In this document: positions 33,384 to 41,259 of the stretch, one piece after another
Numbering within the stretch: the first letter of the stretch is position 1
How the letters are laid out: every line of letters begins with the position of its first letter
Assembly: GCA_000432855.1 (NCBI GenBank)
Contig: HF990867.1
Coordinates: 1 to 59,372, forward strand
Direction: 5' to 3'
DNA length: 59,372 nt
Origin: Firmicutes bacterium CAG:822
GTDB taxonomy: Bacteria; Bacillota_I; Bacilli_A; RF39; UBA660
Notes under the pieces: model-generated
Seen by the model: only the letters and a program-made list of their open reading frames with translations
The model's database searches: none
What the model was told of the DNA's origin: nothing
Made by a program: the position numbers and the translations under genes

Positions 33384-33571
33384 TGACGAAAGAATATTAA
33401 ATATTTCCTCATATAAAGCGAGCTTGGTCGGTGAAAGCAAGTTATGATAGTATTTAATTCCTACTTTCAGAGAGAAATGTAAACATTTCCGGGTAAAACC
33501 GTTATCTTAAATTAAGTTAAATAAAAGGATGGTACCGTGCTATAAGCACTCCTATGTATCATTCTTTTTTT
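33384..33571 (+). promoter_or_regulatory. T-box leader controlling proS
   Basis: The 5' leader has a stem I region with AGCGAGC and GGTCGGTG elements, and a candidate proline specifier CCT at 33460-33462. The T-box element GGATGGTACCGTG at 33527-33539 pairs with the tRNA acceptor end in the antiterminator. In the alternative terminator, AAAAGGATGGTAC (33523-33535) pairs with GTATCATTCTTTT (33556-33568), followed by T-residues. Uncharged tRNA-Pro should therefore turn on proS. Confidence 0.9.
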
Positions 33572-33593
33572 GTTTTATAAGGAGGAGAGTTTT

Positions 33594-35279
33594 ATGAAAT
33601 TAAGTAACAGTTTTTTCTACACAATTAGAGATGACATTAAAGATGAAGATTCTAAGAGTGGTAATTTGTTAGTGCGTAGTGGCATGATTAAAAAAGAGGC
33701 TAGTGGAGTTTATATGTTTATGCCAATGGGACTTAGAGTTAAAAGAAAGATTGAAAATATTATTAGGGATGAGATGGATAAAGCAGGAGCTAATGAAGTT
33801 TTAATGCCAGCACTAATTCCTAGTGAGATTTTTCATAAGTCACACCGATATGATTCTTTTGGACCTGATATGTTTAAATTAAATGATAGAAATGATCGCG
33901 AGTTTTGTTTAGGTCCTACTCATGAAGAATTATTTGTTATGGCAGCTTCAGAGAAAATAAAATCTTATAGAGATATGCCATTTAATATTTATCAGATTCA
34001 AGATAAGTTTAGAGATGAAGCTAGACCTCGTTTTGGTTTAATTAGAACAAGAGAATTTACGATGAAAGATGCTTATAGTTTTGATACTGATGGTGAAACG
34101 GGAGAAGTTTCTTATCAAAAAATGGTCGAGGCCTATAAGAAATCATTTGACAGAATGGGTATAGATTATATAATAGTACGTGCTGATACTGGTGTTATGG
34201 GTGGCGATTTATCTGAGGAATTCCAAGCTGTTACAGATATTGGTGAAGATGTTTTAGTAATGTGTGATAGCTGTGATTTTGGTTCTAATATTGAAGTTGC
34301 GCCAGTTAAAGCTGAAGAGTTTAATAAAGAAAAAGCAAAAGAAATGGAAATGGTTGAAACACCAGGTGCTAAGACGATTGAAGATATAGTATCATTTTTA
34401 AATATTGATATTAAGAAAACCGTTAAAACTTTAGTTTACAATGTCGATGGTGAGATTATCTTTGCTTTAGTTAAAGGTGATAGAGATTTAAATGATACTA
34501 AATTACGCAAGTTACTTAAAGCTAATAGTGTAGAGATGGCAACAGAAGAAGAGCTTAAAACGATTACGGATGCATCTTTTGGTTCTTTAGGCCCTATTGG
34601 AGTAAATGTAAAAATAGTTATTGATAATGAAGTTGCGAATATGAGTAATTTTGTATGCGGTGCTAATAAAAATGGTTATCATTATATAAATGTTAATTTA
34701 AGTGATTTTGATGTTTATATGCAAGGTGATATTGTAAATATTCGTGAAGGTGATACTTGCCCACATTGCTCTGGTACTATTTATTTTAAAAAAGGTATTG
34801 AGATTGGTAATACATTTAAGCTTGGAACAAAATACTCTGAAGCTTTGAATTTAAATTATTTAGATAAAGCAAACAATTTAAAGCCAGTATATATGGGATG
34901 CTATGGCATTGGAGTGGCTAGATGTATGGCGGCTATTGCTGAACAAAAAGCTGATGAACATGGTTTAGTATGGCCGGTTTCTGTCGCACCTTTTACTGTT
35001 GGTATTACGGTTATCAATGTTAAAGATGAAAGCCAAATGGAAATTGCCAATGATCTTTATGAAGAATTTAATAAAGAAGGTATCGATGTTTTATTTGATG
35101 ATAGGGATGAAAGAGCAGGAGTTAAGTTTAAGGATATGGAATTAATTGGTATTCCTTATAGAATTACTGTTGGTAAGAAAGCTAGTGATGGTATGCTAGA
35201 ATTAAAATCTCGTGATGGTAAGATTGATACTGAGATTTCTAAGGATAAAATTATTGATGAGATTAAAAAGTATTTATAA
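33594..35279 (+). CDS. proS: Prolyl-tRNA synthetase (bacterial type)
   Basis: A 561-residue class II aminoacyl-tRNA synthetase of bacterial ProS type. Motif 1 region is VLMPALIPSEIF, motif 2 is FRDEARPRFGLIRTREFTMKD and motif 3 is YGIGVARCMAAI. An editing-domain insertion lies between motifs 2 and 3 (about residues 220-380, including TVKTLVYNVDGEI and the conserved Lys), and the anticodon-binding domain follows (VAPFTVGITVINV, DRDERAGVKFKDMELIGIPY). AAGGAGGAGAG precedes ATG 33594. The upstream frame lies in the T-box terminator and is not used. Expression is controlled by the T-box directly upstream. Confidence 0.97.
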   Translation: MKLSNSFFYTIRDDIKDEDSKSGNLLVRSGMIKKEASGVYMFMPMGLRVKRKIENIIRDEMDKAGANEVLMPALIPSEIFHKSHRYDSFGPDMFKLNDRNDREFCLGPTHEELFVMAASEKIKSYRDMPFNIYQIQDKFRDEARPRFGLIRTREFTMKDAYSFDTDGETGEVSYQKMVEAYKKSFDRMGIDYIIVRADTGVMGGDLSEEFQAVTDIGEDVLVMCDSCDFGSNIEVAPVKAEEFNKEKAKEMEMVETPGAKTIEDIVSFLNIDIKKTVKTLVYNVDGEIIFALVKGDRDLNDTKLRKLLKANSVEMATEEELKTITDASFGSLGPIGVNVKIVIDNEVANMSNFVCGANKNGYHYINVNLSDFDVYMQGDIVNIREGDTCPHCSGTIYFKKGIEIGNTFKLGTKYSEALNLNYLDKANNLKPVYMGCYGIGVARCMAAIAEQKADEHGLVWPVSVAPFTVGITVINVKDESQMEIANDLYEEFNKEGIDVLFDDRDERAGVKFKDMELIGIPYRITVGKKASDGMLELKSRDGKIDTEISKDKIIDEIKKYL

Positions 35280-35305
35280 AAGTTCAGATTATTGAACTTT
35301 TTTTG
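35278..35305 (+). terminator. Intrinsic terminator of proS
   Basis: AAAGTTCA (35279-35286) pairs with TGAACTTT (35293-35300), followed by a T-run of seven. Confidence 0.8.
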
Positions 35306-35375
35306 TTTAAAAAAGGAATTTTGGGCTTTACGTCGTATATTAATCTATAGTAGGAGCAAAAAAGGAGGGAAAAAG

Positions 35376-36227
35376 ATGATACAAATTAAAGAAAATATTG
35401 ATGAAACATTTTATACGGCTAAGAATGATAACGTATTTAAATCGATATTTTGTGATGAACATGATACTTTTTTACTTAAAACTTTAATAGAAAGATGTTT
35501 AAAGATAAAAATAAAACTTTTAGAAATTCATTCACCAGAGAGGATAAAGGAAAATATATATGCGAAAGGACAAAGATTAGATGTATTAGTTAAAGCAGAT
35601 GATAAGCTAATCAACATAGAAGTAAACTCTGGATATTATGAAGCTTTGCATAGAAAAAGTTTTGGGTATGCAGGAAGTAAATATGGTGAAGAAGTTAAAG
35701 TGGGTGAGAGTTATTTTGATATGAATGATGTTATTCAAATAAATTTTACATGGGGACTTCCAAATAAGCATCCTGTTTTAGGAGAATATCCACCAATTGA
35801 TTCTAATACTGGAATTAAGTTTGTAGATAACTTTAATATTTATGAATACAATATGGATAAAATAAAGGAATTATGGTATAGTGGAGATAAAGAATATGAG
35901 TTTTTAGCCATATTTGATTTTGATAAAGAAGAACTTAAAAAGGTGGGGAGTGGTGATAAATATATGACAGAGTTTAAGAAGAAGGTAGAGAGTTTAAATA
36001 ACAATGCGAGATATAAAGAATTTTTATCAGCTGAAGAAGATATGAGAAAGACGAATAATACATTTAAAGAGATTGGAAGAAGAGAAGGCATTGAAATAGG
36101 TAAAAGTGAAGGCGTTGAAGAAAGAAACATTGAAATTGCAAGAAATTTACTTAAAAAGAATATGAATATTCAAGATATTTCTGAAGTAACAGGATTACCT
36201 TTGAGTGAAATAAAAAAATTAAAGTAA
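35376..36227 (+). CDS. Rpn/PD-(D/E)XK nuclease family protein (putative transposase type)
   Basis: A 283-residue protein, apparently intact. It has the nuclease core NDNVFKSIFCDEHDTFLLK, IYAKGQRLDVLVKADDKLIN, EVNSGYYEALHRKSFGYAGS and VIQINFTWGLPNKH. The central helical part is followed by a charged tail (GIEIGKSEGVEERNIEIA) and a helix-turn-helix-like end (IQDISEVTGLPLSEIKKLK). The aspartate in LDVL and the glutamate in NIEVN fit the PD-(D/E)XK site. The family includes recombination-promoting RpnA-type nucleases. Two broken relatives lie at 26131 and 28056. AAGGAGGG precedes ATG 35376. A 12-base leader motif (35333-35344) is shared with the DUF1016 genes. Confidence 0.85.
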   Translation: MIQIKENIDETFYTAKNDNVFKSIFCDEHDTFLLKTLIERCLKIKIKLLEIHSPERIKENIYAKGQRLDVLVKADDKLINIEVNSGYYEALHRKSFGYAGSKYGEEVKVGESYFDMNDVIQINFTWGLPNKHPVLGEYPPIDSNTGIKFVDNFNIYEYNMDKIKELWYSGDKEYEFLAIFDFDKEELKKVGSGDKYMTEFKKKVESLNNNARYKEFLSAEEDMRKTNNTFKEIGRREGIEIGKSEGVEERNIEIARNLLKKNMNIQDISEVTGLPLSEIKKLK

Positions 36228-36283
36228 TTATATTAATGTTGTTTTTAAAAAATAAAAAAACCGTTAGAAGAGAGTGTAAAATA

Positions 36284-36315
36284 AAGTGTGTAAGTAAAAA
36301 ACTTACATACTTTTT
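36284..36315 (+). terminator. Hairpin after the Rpn-type gene
   Basis: GTGTGTAAGT (36286-36295) pairs with ACTTACATAC (36301-36310) with one G-T mismatch pair, followed by T5. The surrounding AGAGTGTAAAATAAAGTG also resembles the end of an insertion sequence, so this may be a transposon end rather than a terminator. Confidence 0.5.
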
Positions 36316-36332
36316 AAGTATGAAATGTTGAC

Positions 36333-36395
36333 ATGGAAATTATTTCTAAAGCGACTGGACTTGCTTTAGAAGAAATAAAAAAATTAGAAAAATAA
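36333..36395 (+). pseudogene. Relic: C-terminal fragment of an Rpn-type gene
   Basis: A 20-codon frame reads MEIISKATGLALEEIKKLEK and matches the last residues of the Rpn family (compare ISEVTGLPLSEIKKLK at 35376). Nothing upstream continues the homology. It is the leftover tail of a fourth copy. Confidence 0.6.
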
Positions 36396-36426
36396 AAAAT
36401 GACATTATATTTAGGTCATTTTTTTT
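36395..36426 (+). terminator. Intrinsic terminator
   Basis: AAAAATGAC (36395-36403) pairs with GTCATTTTT (36415-36423), followed by more T residues. Confidence 0.75.
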
Positions 36427-36447
36427 ATACTTAAAAAGGTGAGAGTG

Positions 36448-37221
36448 ATGACGGTATATATTGATGGTCTTTTGTTTTTAAATTTTTATTTAGATTTTTT
36501 ATTGTTATTAACAGTAGTTGTGGCATTAAAGAGAAATGTTAAAGTATTTAGAATTATTTTAGGAGCTTTTGTCGGTAGTTTAACTATTTTAGTTTTGTTT
36601 TTTAAAATTGGTTCTTTAGAACTATTTTTTATCAAAATTTATTTGAGTTTTATTATGTGTATAGTTTGTTTTGGATATCATGATTTAAAAAGTTTTTTAA
36701 TTAATATTGGGTGTTTTTATATTGTGAGTATTTTATTAGGTGGGTTTTTATATTTTTTAAATATTACTTTTTCTTATAAACATAATGGTATTATATTTTT
36801 TAATAATGGGTTTAGTATTAATGCTTTATTTTTGATTACTATCTCACCAATTATCTTATATTTTTATATTAAGCAGATGAAATTATTTAAACAGAAGATA
36901 GCTTTTAGTTTTAAAACAAATATTTATATTGGAAGAAAAGTTTTAAATTTAAATGGTTATTTGGATAGTGGAAATACTTTGACTTATAAAAATAGACCAG
37001 TAATTTTAACAAATATCGATAATAATTTTCGAAATAAAAAAATATATATTCCATATATTGTGATAGGAGGGAGCGGATTACTTGAATGTATAAAGGTGAG
37101 AAAAGTAGAGGTGATTGGAATAGGAGTGTTTGAGAATGTTTATTTGGGTTTTAGTAAAGATTTTAAGTTAGGTGGAGCGGATGTTTTATTAAATGGATTA
37201 ATGAAAGGGGATATGACATGA
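36448..37221 (+). CDS. spoIIGA: Sporulation sigma-E processing aspartic peptidase
   Basis: A 257-residue protein with an N-terminal membrane domain of about five helices (TVYIDGLLFLNFYLDFLLLL onward) and a C-terminal aspartic protease domain with catalytic GYLDSGNTL (Asp173). Asp at this spot matches the essential Asp of SpoIIGA in Bacillus. It cuts the pro-sequence of sigma-E in the mother cell when signalled from the forespore. The frame is open from GTG 36439, but AAGGTGAGAGTG makes ATG 36448 the start. It overlaps sigE by four bases, the classical spoIIG operon. Confidence 0.93.
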   Translation: MTVYIDGLLFLNFYLDFLLLLTVVVALKRNVKVFRIILGAFVGSLTILVLFFKIGSLELFFIKIYLSFIMCIVCFGYHDLKSFLINIGCFYIVSILLGGFLYFLNITFSYKHNGIIFFNNGFSINALFLITISPIILYFYIKQMKLFKQKIAFSFKTNIYIGRKVLNLNGYLDSGNTLTYKNRPVILTNIDNNFRNKKIYIPYIVIGGSGLLECIKVRKVEVIGIGVFENVYLGFSKDFKLGGADVLLNGLMKGDMT

Positions 37222-37907
37222 TTAAGAAAATAATTTATTTAATTAAGCGTTTTTTTGAGAAGGATAGTATATTTTTTATTGGTAGTGCGGACAAACTTCC
37301 TGCACCACTTTCGAAAGAGGATGAAGTTAAGTATGTGACATTGTCGATGAATGGCGATAAAAAAGCGCGAAGTAAGCTTATCGAACACAATCTTCGTTTA
37401 GTTGTTTTTTTAGCAAAAAAATATGAAAATACAGGGGTGGATTTAGAGGATTTGGTTAGTATTGGAAGTGTAGGTCTTATAAAAGGAGTAAATACTTATA
37501 AACTCAGCAAAAATATTAAGTTAGCTACTTATGCTTCTAGATGTATTGATAATGAAATATTAATGTTTTTAAGAAAAAATAAAAGAAGAAGAGGAGAGAT
37601 AAGTTTTGAAGATAATTTGAGCTTTGATTCTGAGGGTAATGAACTACATTTAGAAGATATTTTAGGGACAGATAGTGATATTGTAACTAAAGGTTTGGAA
37701 GAAGAAACTAACAAAAAACTTTTATATGAAGAAATTGAGAAGTTAAGTGAACGAGACAAGAAAATAATGGTTTTAAGATATGGACTTTATGATAATGAGG
37801 AGATGACACAAAAAGATGTGGCAGAATTACTTGGAATTAGTCAGTCTTATATATCGAGAATTGAAAAAAAGGTTATAAGAAAATTGAAGTTACTCAATAA
37901 AAATTAA
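37218..37907 (+). CDS. sigE: RNA polymerase sporulation sigma factor sigma-E (pro-form)
   Basis: A 229-residue sigma-70-family factor. The N-terminal pro-sequence (KKIIYLIKRFFEKDSIFFIG) is amphipathic and ends in FFIGSADKLPAPLSKED, matching the processing site of Bacillus pro-sigma-E. Region 2 (LIEHNLRLVVFLAKKYENTG, DLVSIGSVGLIKGVNTYK, LATYASRCIDNEILM) and region 4 (LSERDKKIMVLRYGL, TQKDVAELLGISQSYISRIE) are complete. It directs mother-cell transcription after cleavage by SpoIIGA, the overlapping upstream gene. Unlike in Bacillus, sigG does not follow directly, because four genes intervene. Confidence 0.96.
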   Translation: MIKKIIYLIKRFFEKDSIFFIGSADKLPAPLSKEDEVKYVTLSMNGDKKARSKLIEHNLRLVVFLAKKYENTGVDLEDLVSIGSVGLIKGVNTYKLSKNIKLATYASRCIDNEILMFLRKNKRRRGEISFEDNLSFDSEGNELHLEDILGTDSDIVTKGLEEETNKKLLYEEIEKLSERDKKIMVLRYGLYDNEEMTQKDVAELLGISQSYISRIEKKVIRKLKLLNKN

Positions 37908-37971
37908 AAATAAGGTACTTTAAATAATTATAATTAGGATATTTTCATATTCTATTATGGAGGGATAAAAT

Positions 37972-39036
37972 ATGAAAATATGTGTTTATGCAATATGTAA
38001 AAACGAAGAGAAGTTTGCGAAAAGATGGTATAATTCGATGAAAGAAGCGGATAAAATCTTTGTATTAGATACTGGGTCTATTGATGGAAGTGTTGATACT
38101 TTAAAAAAGTTAGGAGCAGTAGTGAAACAAGAGGAAATTAAACCTTGGCGATTCGATGTAGCTAGAAACAAATCTTTAGACATGGTTGATGAGGATGCGG
38201 ATATATGTGTATGTACGGATTTAGATGAGGTTTTTGAAGCTGGATGGCGAGAGAAATTAGAGAAGATTTGGGTTGGTGGAACTACAAGAGCTAGTTATAC
38301 TTATAATTGGAGTTTGGATGACGATGATAATCCGATAGTCAGTTTTTATTCTGATAAGATACATGCTAGAGATGGTTATAAATGGACGCATCCAGTCCAT
38401 GAGGTTTTGAGTTATGATGGAGTAGAAAAACGCGTATTTGATGAGTCAATTGTAATAAATCATTATCCAGATAGAAGTAAATCTAGAGGAAGTTATTTAC
38501 CACTTTTAGAATTATCAGTTAAAGAAGACCCGGAAGATGATAGAAATACTCATTATTTAGGTAGAGAGTACATGTATTATGAAAGATGGAATGAAGCTAT
38601 CGATACTTTGATTCGCCATTTGAATTTAAAAAGAGCAACTTGGAAAGATGAAAGATGTGCATCAATGCGTTTTATTGGTAGGTGTTATAAACATTTGAAT
38701 AGACCTTTAGAAGCTGAAATGTGGTATCAAAAAGCTTTGAAGGAAGCACCTCATTTAAAAGAAGCTTATACTGAACTTGCATTACTTTATTATGATGAGG
38801 GTGAGTATGCGAAAGCAATACCATTACTTGAGAAAGCTTTAAGTATAAAGAAAGGTTATAAGACTTATATTACGGAATGGTTTAGTACAGATTTTAGTAT
38901 ATATGATGTTTTGTCAATTTGTTATTTTAATTTAGGTGATTATCAAAAATCATTAGATTATATTGATAAGGCACTAGATATTAATAAAGATGAAAGGTTA
39001 GTAAAAAACAGAAAACTTATTTTAGAAAAAATGTAA
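37972..39036 (+). CDS. Family 2 glycosyltransferase with TPR repeats
   Basis: A 354-residue protein. The N-terminal GT-A domain has ICVYAICKNEEKFAKRWYNS, VLDTGSIDGSVDTLKKLG and the metal-binding CTDLDEVFEAGW. Residues from about 200 on form tetratricopeptide repeats (HYLGREYMYYERWNEAIDTL, AYTELALLYYDEGEYAKAIP, YDVLSICYFNLGDYQKSLDY). This fusion is common in Firmicutes enzymes that glycosylate surface or spore proteins. GGAGGGATAAA precedes the ATG. It lies between sigE and sigG together with three other non-sigma genes, so a spore-envelope role is possible but unproven. Confidence 0.88.
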   Translation: MKICVYAICKNEEKFAKRWYNSMKEADKIFVLDTGSIDGSVDTLKKLGAVVKQEEIKPWRFDVARNKSLDMVDEDADICVCTDLDEVFEAGWREKLEKIWVGGTTRASYTYNWSLDDDDNPIVSFYSDKIHARDGYKWTHPVHEVLSYDGVEKRVFDESIVINHYPDRSKSRGSYLPLLELSVKEDPEDDRNTHYLGREYMYYERWNEAIDTLIRHLNLKRATWKDERCASMRFIGRCYKHLNRPLEAEMWYQKALKEAPHLKEAYTELALLYYDEGEYAKAIPLLEKALSIKKGYKTYITEWFSTDFSIYDVLSICYFNLGDYQKSLDYIDKALDINKDERLVKNRKLILEKM

Positions 39037-39111
39037 AAAAATAATTTCTTACTTTAATTATCTTTTAAAATAAATATATTTACTATATAATGAAGTAGGA
39101 GGTTAGATGAT

Positions 39112-40008
39112 ATGGCAAAACAGTCGAAAGGATTATTAAGTTGGAGTTTTTGTTTGTCACTTATTTTAATTACAATTGGAGCTGTAATGTCAGCAGTAGC
39201 TCTAGAACTTATTTTAATACCTAATTCAATGATCGATGGTGGTATGAATGGTATTTCAATTATTTTAAATACTCTATTTGGTGGTTCACTTGGTATTATA
39301 ATTTTTATTGTCAATTTACCTTTTTTAATTTTAGGTTATAAGCAGCTTGGAAAAAAGTTTGTATTTAAAGCGGGATATGGTATGATTTTATTCAGTATAT
39401 TGCTTGAGGTTTTTCATAATTATACACCAATCATTGATGATACGCTTTTAGCTACGGTTTATGGTGGTATTTTATTAGGTGTTGGCTGCGGACTTATTAT
39501 TAAAGAAGGTGGCTGTTTAGATGGTACCGAAATTGTCGCTATTTTAATTAATAGAAAGAAAAGTTTGTCAGTTGGGCAAGTGGTATTTTGTTTTAATATT
39601 GTAATTTATGGAGCGGCTATTTTCGTGTTTGGAGCTGAAAGAGCACTTTATTCATTACTTACTTATTTTGTTTCTTATAAAGTTATCGATATGGTTTCAG
39701 ATGGCCTTAATAGTGCGAAAGCAGCCTTTATTATTACGGATGATGGTTCGGAAATAGCTAGTGCAATATTAAAAAGATTAGGTAGAACAGTAACGGTTTT
39801 AAGTGGAGAAGGAATTATTTCACATGGTGATAAAAGAGTTTTATATACAGTTATTACAAGATTTGAAGTGTCAATTTTAAAAGATATTTTAAATGAGGTA
39901 GATGATTCTTCATTTGTAACAGTATTCGATGTTTCAGAAATTATTGGTAATCATATTAAAAAAGCGCCTTCTGTAAAGGAAAGCAAAGAAAGTCGTCAAA
40001 TTTTATGA
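39112..40008 (+). CDS. YitT-family membrane protein (DUF161/DUF2179)
   Basis: A 298-residue protein with five or six N-terminal hydrophobic segments. It contains the family motif IPNSMIDGGMNGISIILNTL, GGILLGVGCGLIIKEGGCLD and GTEIVAILINRKKSLSVGQV. A cytosolic DUF2179 domain follows (AAFIITDDGSEIASAILKRL, GRTVTVLSGEGIISHGDKRV, LYTVITRFE). This is the standard two-domain YitT layout. The function is not known in general, although some members affect sporulation or metal handling. AGGAGG precedes the ATG, and a terminator overlaps the stop. Confidence 0.9.
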   Translation: MAKQSKGLLSWSFCLSLILITIGAVMSAVALELILIPNSMIDGGMNGISIILNTLFGGSLGIIIFIVNLPFLILGYKQLGKKFVFKAGYGMILFSILLEVFHNYTPIIDDTLLATVYGGILLGVGCGLIIKEGGCLDGTEIVAILINRKKSLSVGQVVFCFNIVIYGAAIFVFGAERALYSLLTYFVSYKVIDMVSDGLNSAKAAFIITDDGSEIASAILKRLGRTVTVLSGEGIISHGDKRVLYTVITRFEVSILKDILNEVDDSSFVTVFDVSEIIGNHIKKAPSVKESKESRQIL

Positions 40009-40017
40009 CGATTTTTA
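39993..40017 (+). terminator. Intrinsic terminator of the YitT-family gene
   Basis: TCGTCA (39993-39998) pairs with TGACGA (40006-40011), followed by T5. It overlaps the coding end. Confidence 0.75.
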
Positions 40018-40055
40018 TTTTGTGTGCTATAATGAGATAGTTATTAGGTGATGGT

Positions 40056-40676
40056 ATGAAAAGAACAAAATGGGCACTTGTAGTTATTTCATTATTGATA
40101 TTTAGTTTTTTAGCTTATTTAGTATTAGAAAATAAAACTGGTGAATTTGATGGTTTTATTTATAGTATTATTACTTTTGGTAAGAATGATTTTTTTACCG
40201 GATTTTATAAATTCATAACGATGTTTGCGAGTGAAGTGATGGTACTATTTATTTCACTGATGTTTTTATTAATCTTTAAAAATAAAAGATATGGTATTTT
40301 TGTTATTTTTAATGCTTTTAATATTTTAATTTTAAATGTTTTGCTTAAACTTATTTTTATGCGTGATAGGCCTTATGATTTAATGATTATTACAGAAACA
40401 GGTTATAGTTTTCCTTCAGGTCATGCGATGGCAGCTTTAGGATTTTATGGTTTTATAATTTATTTGATATGGCATTTTAATTTAGAAAAAAGAGCTAAAA
40501 TTATATTTACTATTTTACTTGGTATTTTAATTGTTTTAATTGGGATGAGTAGAATTTATTTGGGAGTTCACTATGCGAGTGATGTTTTAGCTGGTTATAT
40601 GGCCTCGGTAGCTTATTTAATCATTTATATTACTTATGTTAAGAAATATTTGAGGTTTAGTGGTGATGTTGAATGA
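40056..40676 (+). CDS. PAP2-family membrane phosphatase
   Basis: A 206-residue membrane phosphatase with all three catalytic segments in order: KLIFMRDRPYD, FPSGHAMAALGF and SRIYLGVHYASDVLAGY. Five to six membrane helices surround them. Such enzymes remove phosphate from lipid substrates such as undecaprenyl-pyrophosphate or phosphatidic acid. Substrate choice cannot be read from the sequence. GGTGATGGT precedes the ATG. The stop overlaps the next membrane gene, so they form a pair. Confidence 0.92.
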   Translation: MKRTKWALVVISLLIFSFLAYLVLENKTGEFDGFIYSIITFGKNDFFTGFYKFITMFASEVMVLFISLMFLLIFKNKRYGIFVIFNAFNILILNVLLKLIFMRDRPYDLMIITETGYSFPSGHAMAALGFYGFIIYLIWHFNLEKRAKIIFTILLGILIVLIGMSRIYLGVHYASDVLAGYMASVAYLIIYITYVKKYLRFSGDVE

Positions 40677-41215
40677 AATTTATAAAAAAATATATAAGTA
40701 AGAATTTGTTTTATATATCTGTAATAATTACTGGAATTACTAGTTTACTATTAGGAATGTTTTATGCACTTTTTAAAGCAAATGTTTTTGAAAGCGCATC
40801 TAATGACTTTTTGGAAGGAACAGGTGTTTTAAGTTCTTATATAACAATGACAACAAGTAGACCTTCTGAGGTTAATTATTTTGTGATTGGTCTTATTATT
40901 AGTATATTGTTTTTCTTTATCATTACTTTATTATTATGTTTATTTTTGAAAAAAAGTTATTTTAAAATATTTAATTTACTTGCCCCTTTAAACATTATTT
41001 TGGTAGTTGGTTTGATTTTTGCTTGTTTATTTATTAATATATCGAGTGTACTTAGTTATATTATTTTAATTATTTCTTTTATTTTATATTTATTTGTTTT
41101 GTATAAAACACTAGATAAGATATTTGATACTAAATTAAAACAAAGAATTATTTCTTTATTAATTTTTATAGGTCCAATTATTATTATTTTAATTTTGTTA
41201 AAATTATTTGTTTAA
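40673..41215 (+). CDS. Hypothetical membrane protein, partner of PAP2
   Basis: A 180-residue protein with four or five hydrophobic segments (LFYISVIITGITSLLLGMFY, YFVIGLIISILFFFIITLLL, NIILVVGLIFACLFINI, IILIISFILYLFVLYKTL, ISLLIFIGPIIIILIL) and one external loop near residues 35-60. It starts in the overlap ATGA with the phosphatase gene. Its stop codon touches the hairpin upstream of sigG. No family is recognised. Context suggests a membrane partner or regulator of the phosphatase. Confidence 0.7.
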   Translation: MKFIKKYISKNLFYISVIITGITSLLLGMFYALFKANVFESASNDFLEGTGVLSSYITMTTSRPSEVNYFVIGLIISILFFFIITLLLCLFLKKSYFKIFNLLAPLNIILVVGLIFACLFINISSVLSYIILIISFILYLFVLYKTLDKIFDTKLKQRIISLLIFIGPIIIILILLKLFV

Positions 41216-41259
41216 AAAAATCTCTTTTCACGCATTATAAAGTTGAAAGGAGATTTTTT
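41215..41259 (+). promoter_or_regulatory. sigG leader hairpin masking the ribosome binding site
   Basis: AAAAAATCTCTTTTCA (41215-41230) pairs with TGAAAGGAGATTTTTT (41244-41259): 16 consecutive bp with one G-T pair and a 13-base loop. The Shine-Dalgarno AAAGGAGA lies wholly in the 3' arm, and the stem ends at the sigG ATG. The loop contains CATTATA, and GTTTA lies 18 bases before it, a possible forespore-type promoter. The hairpin may also act as a terminator. Confidence 0.7.

Noticed and set aside
41215..41259. Hairpin before sigG as a simple terminator only
   Set aside because: It has terminator-like A and T tracts, but its 3' arm is exactly the sigG ribosome site and ends at the ATG, so a regulatory role is at least as likely. 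Both are kept open.
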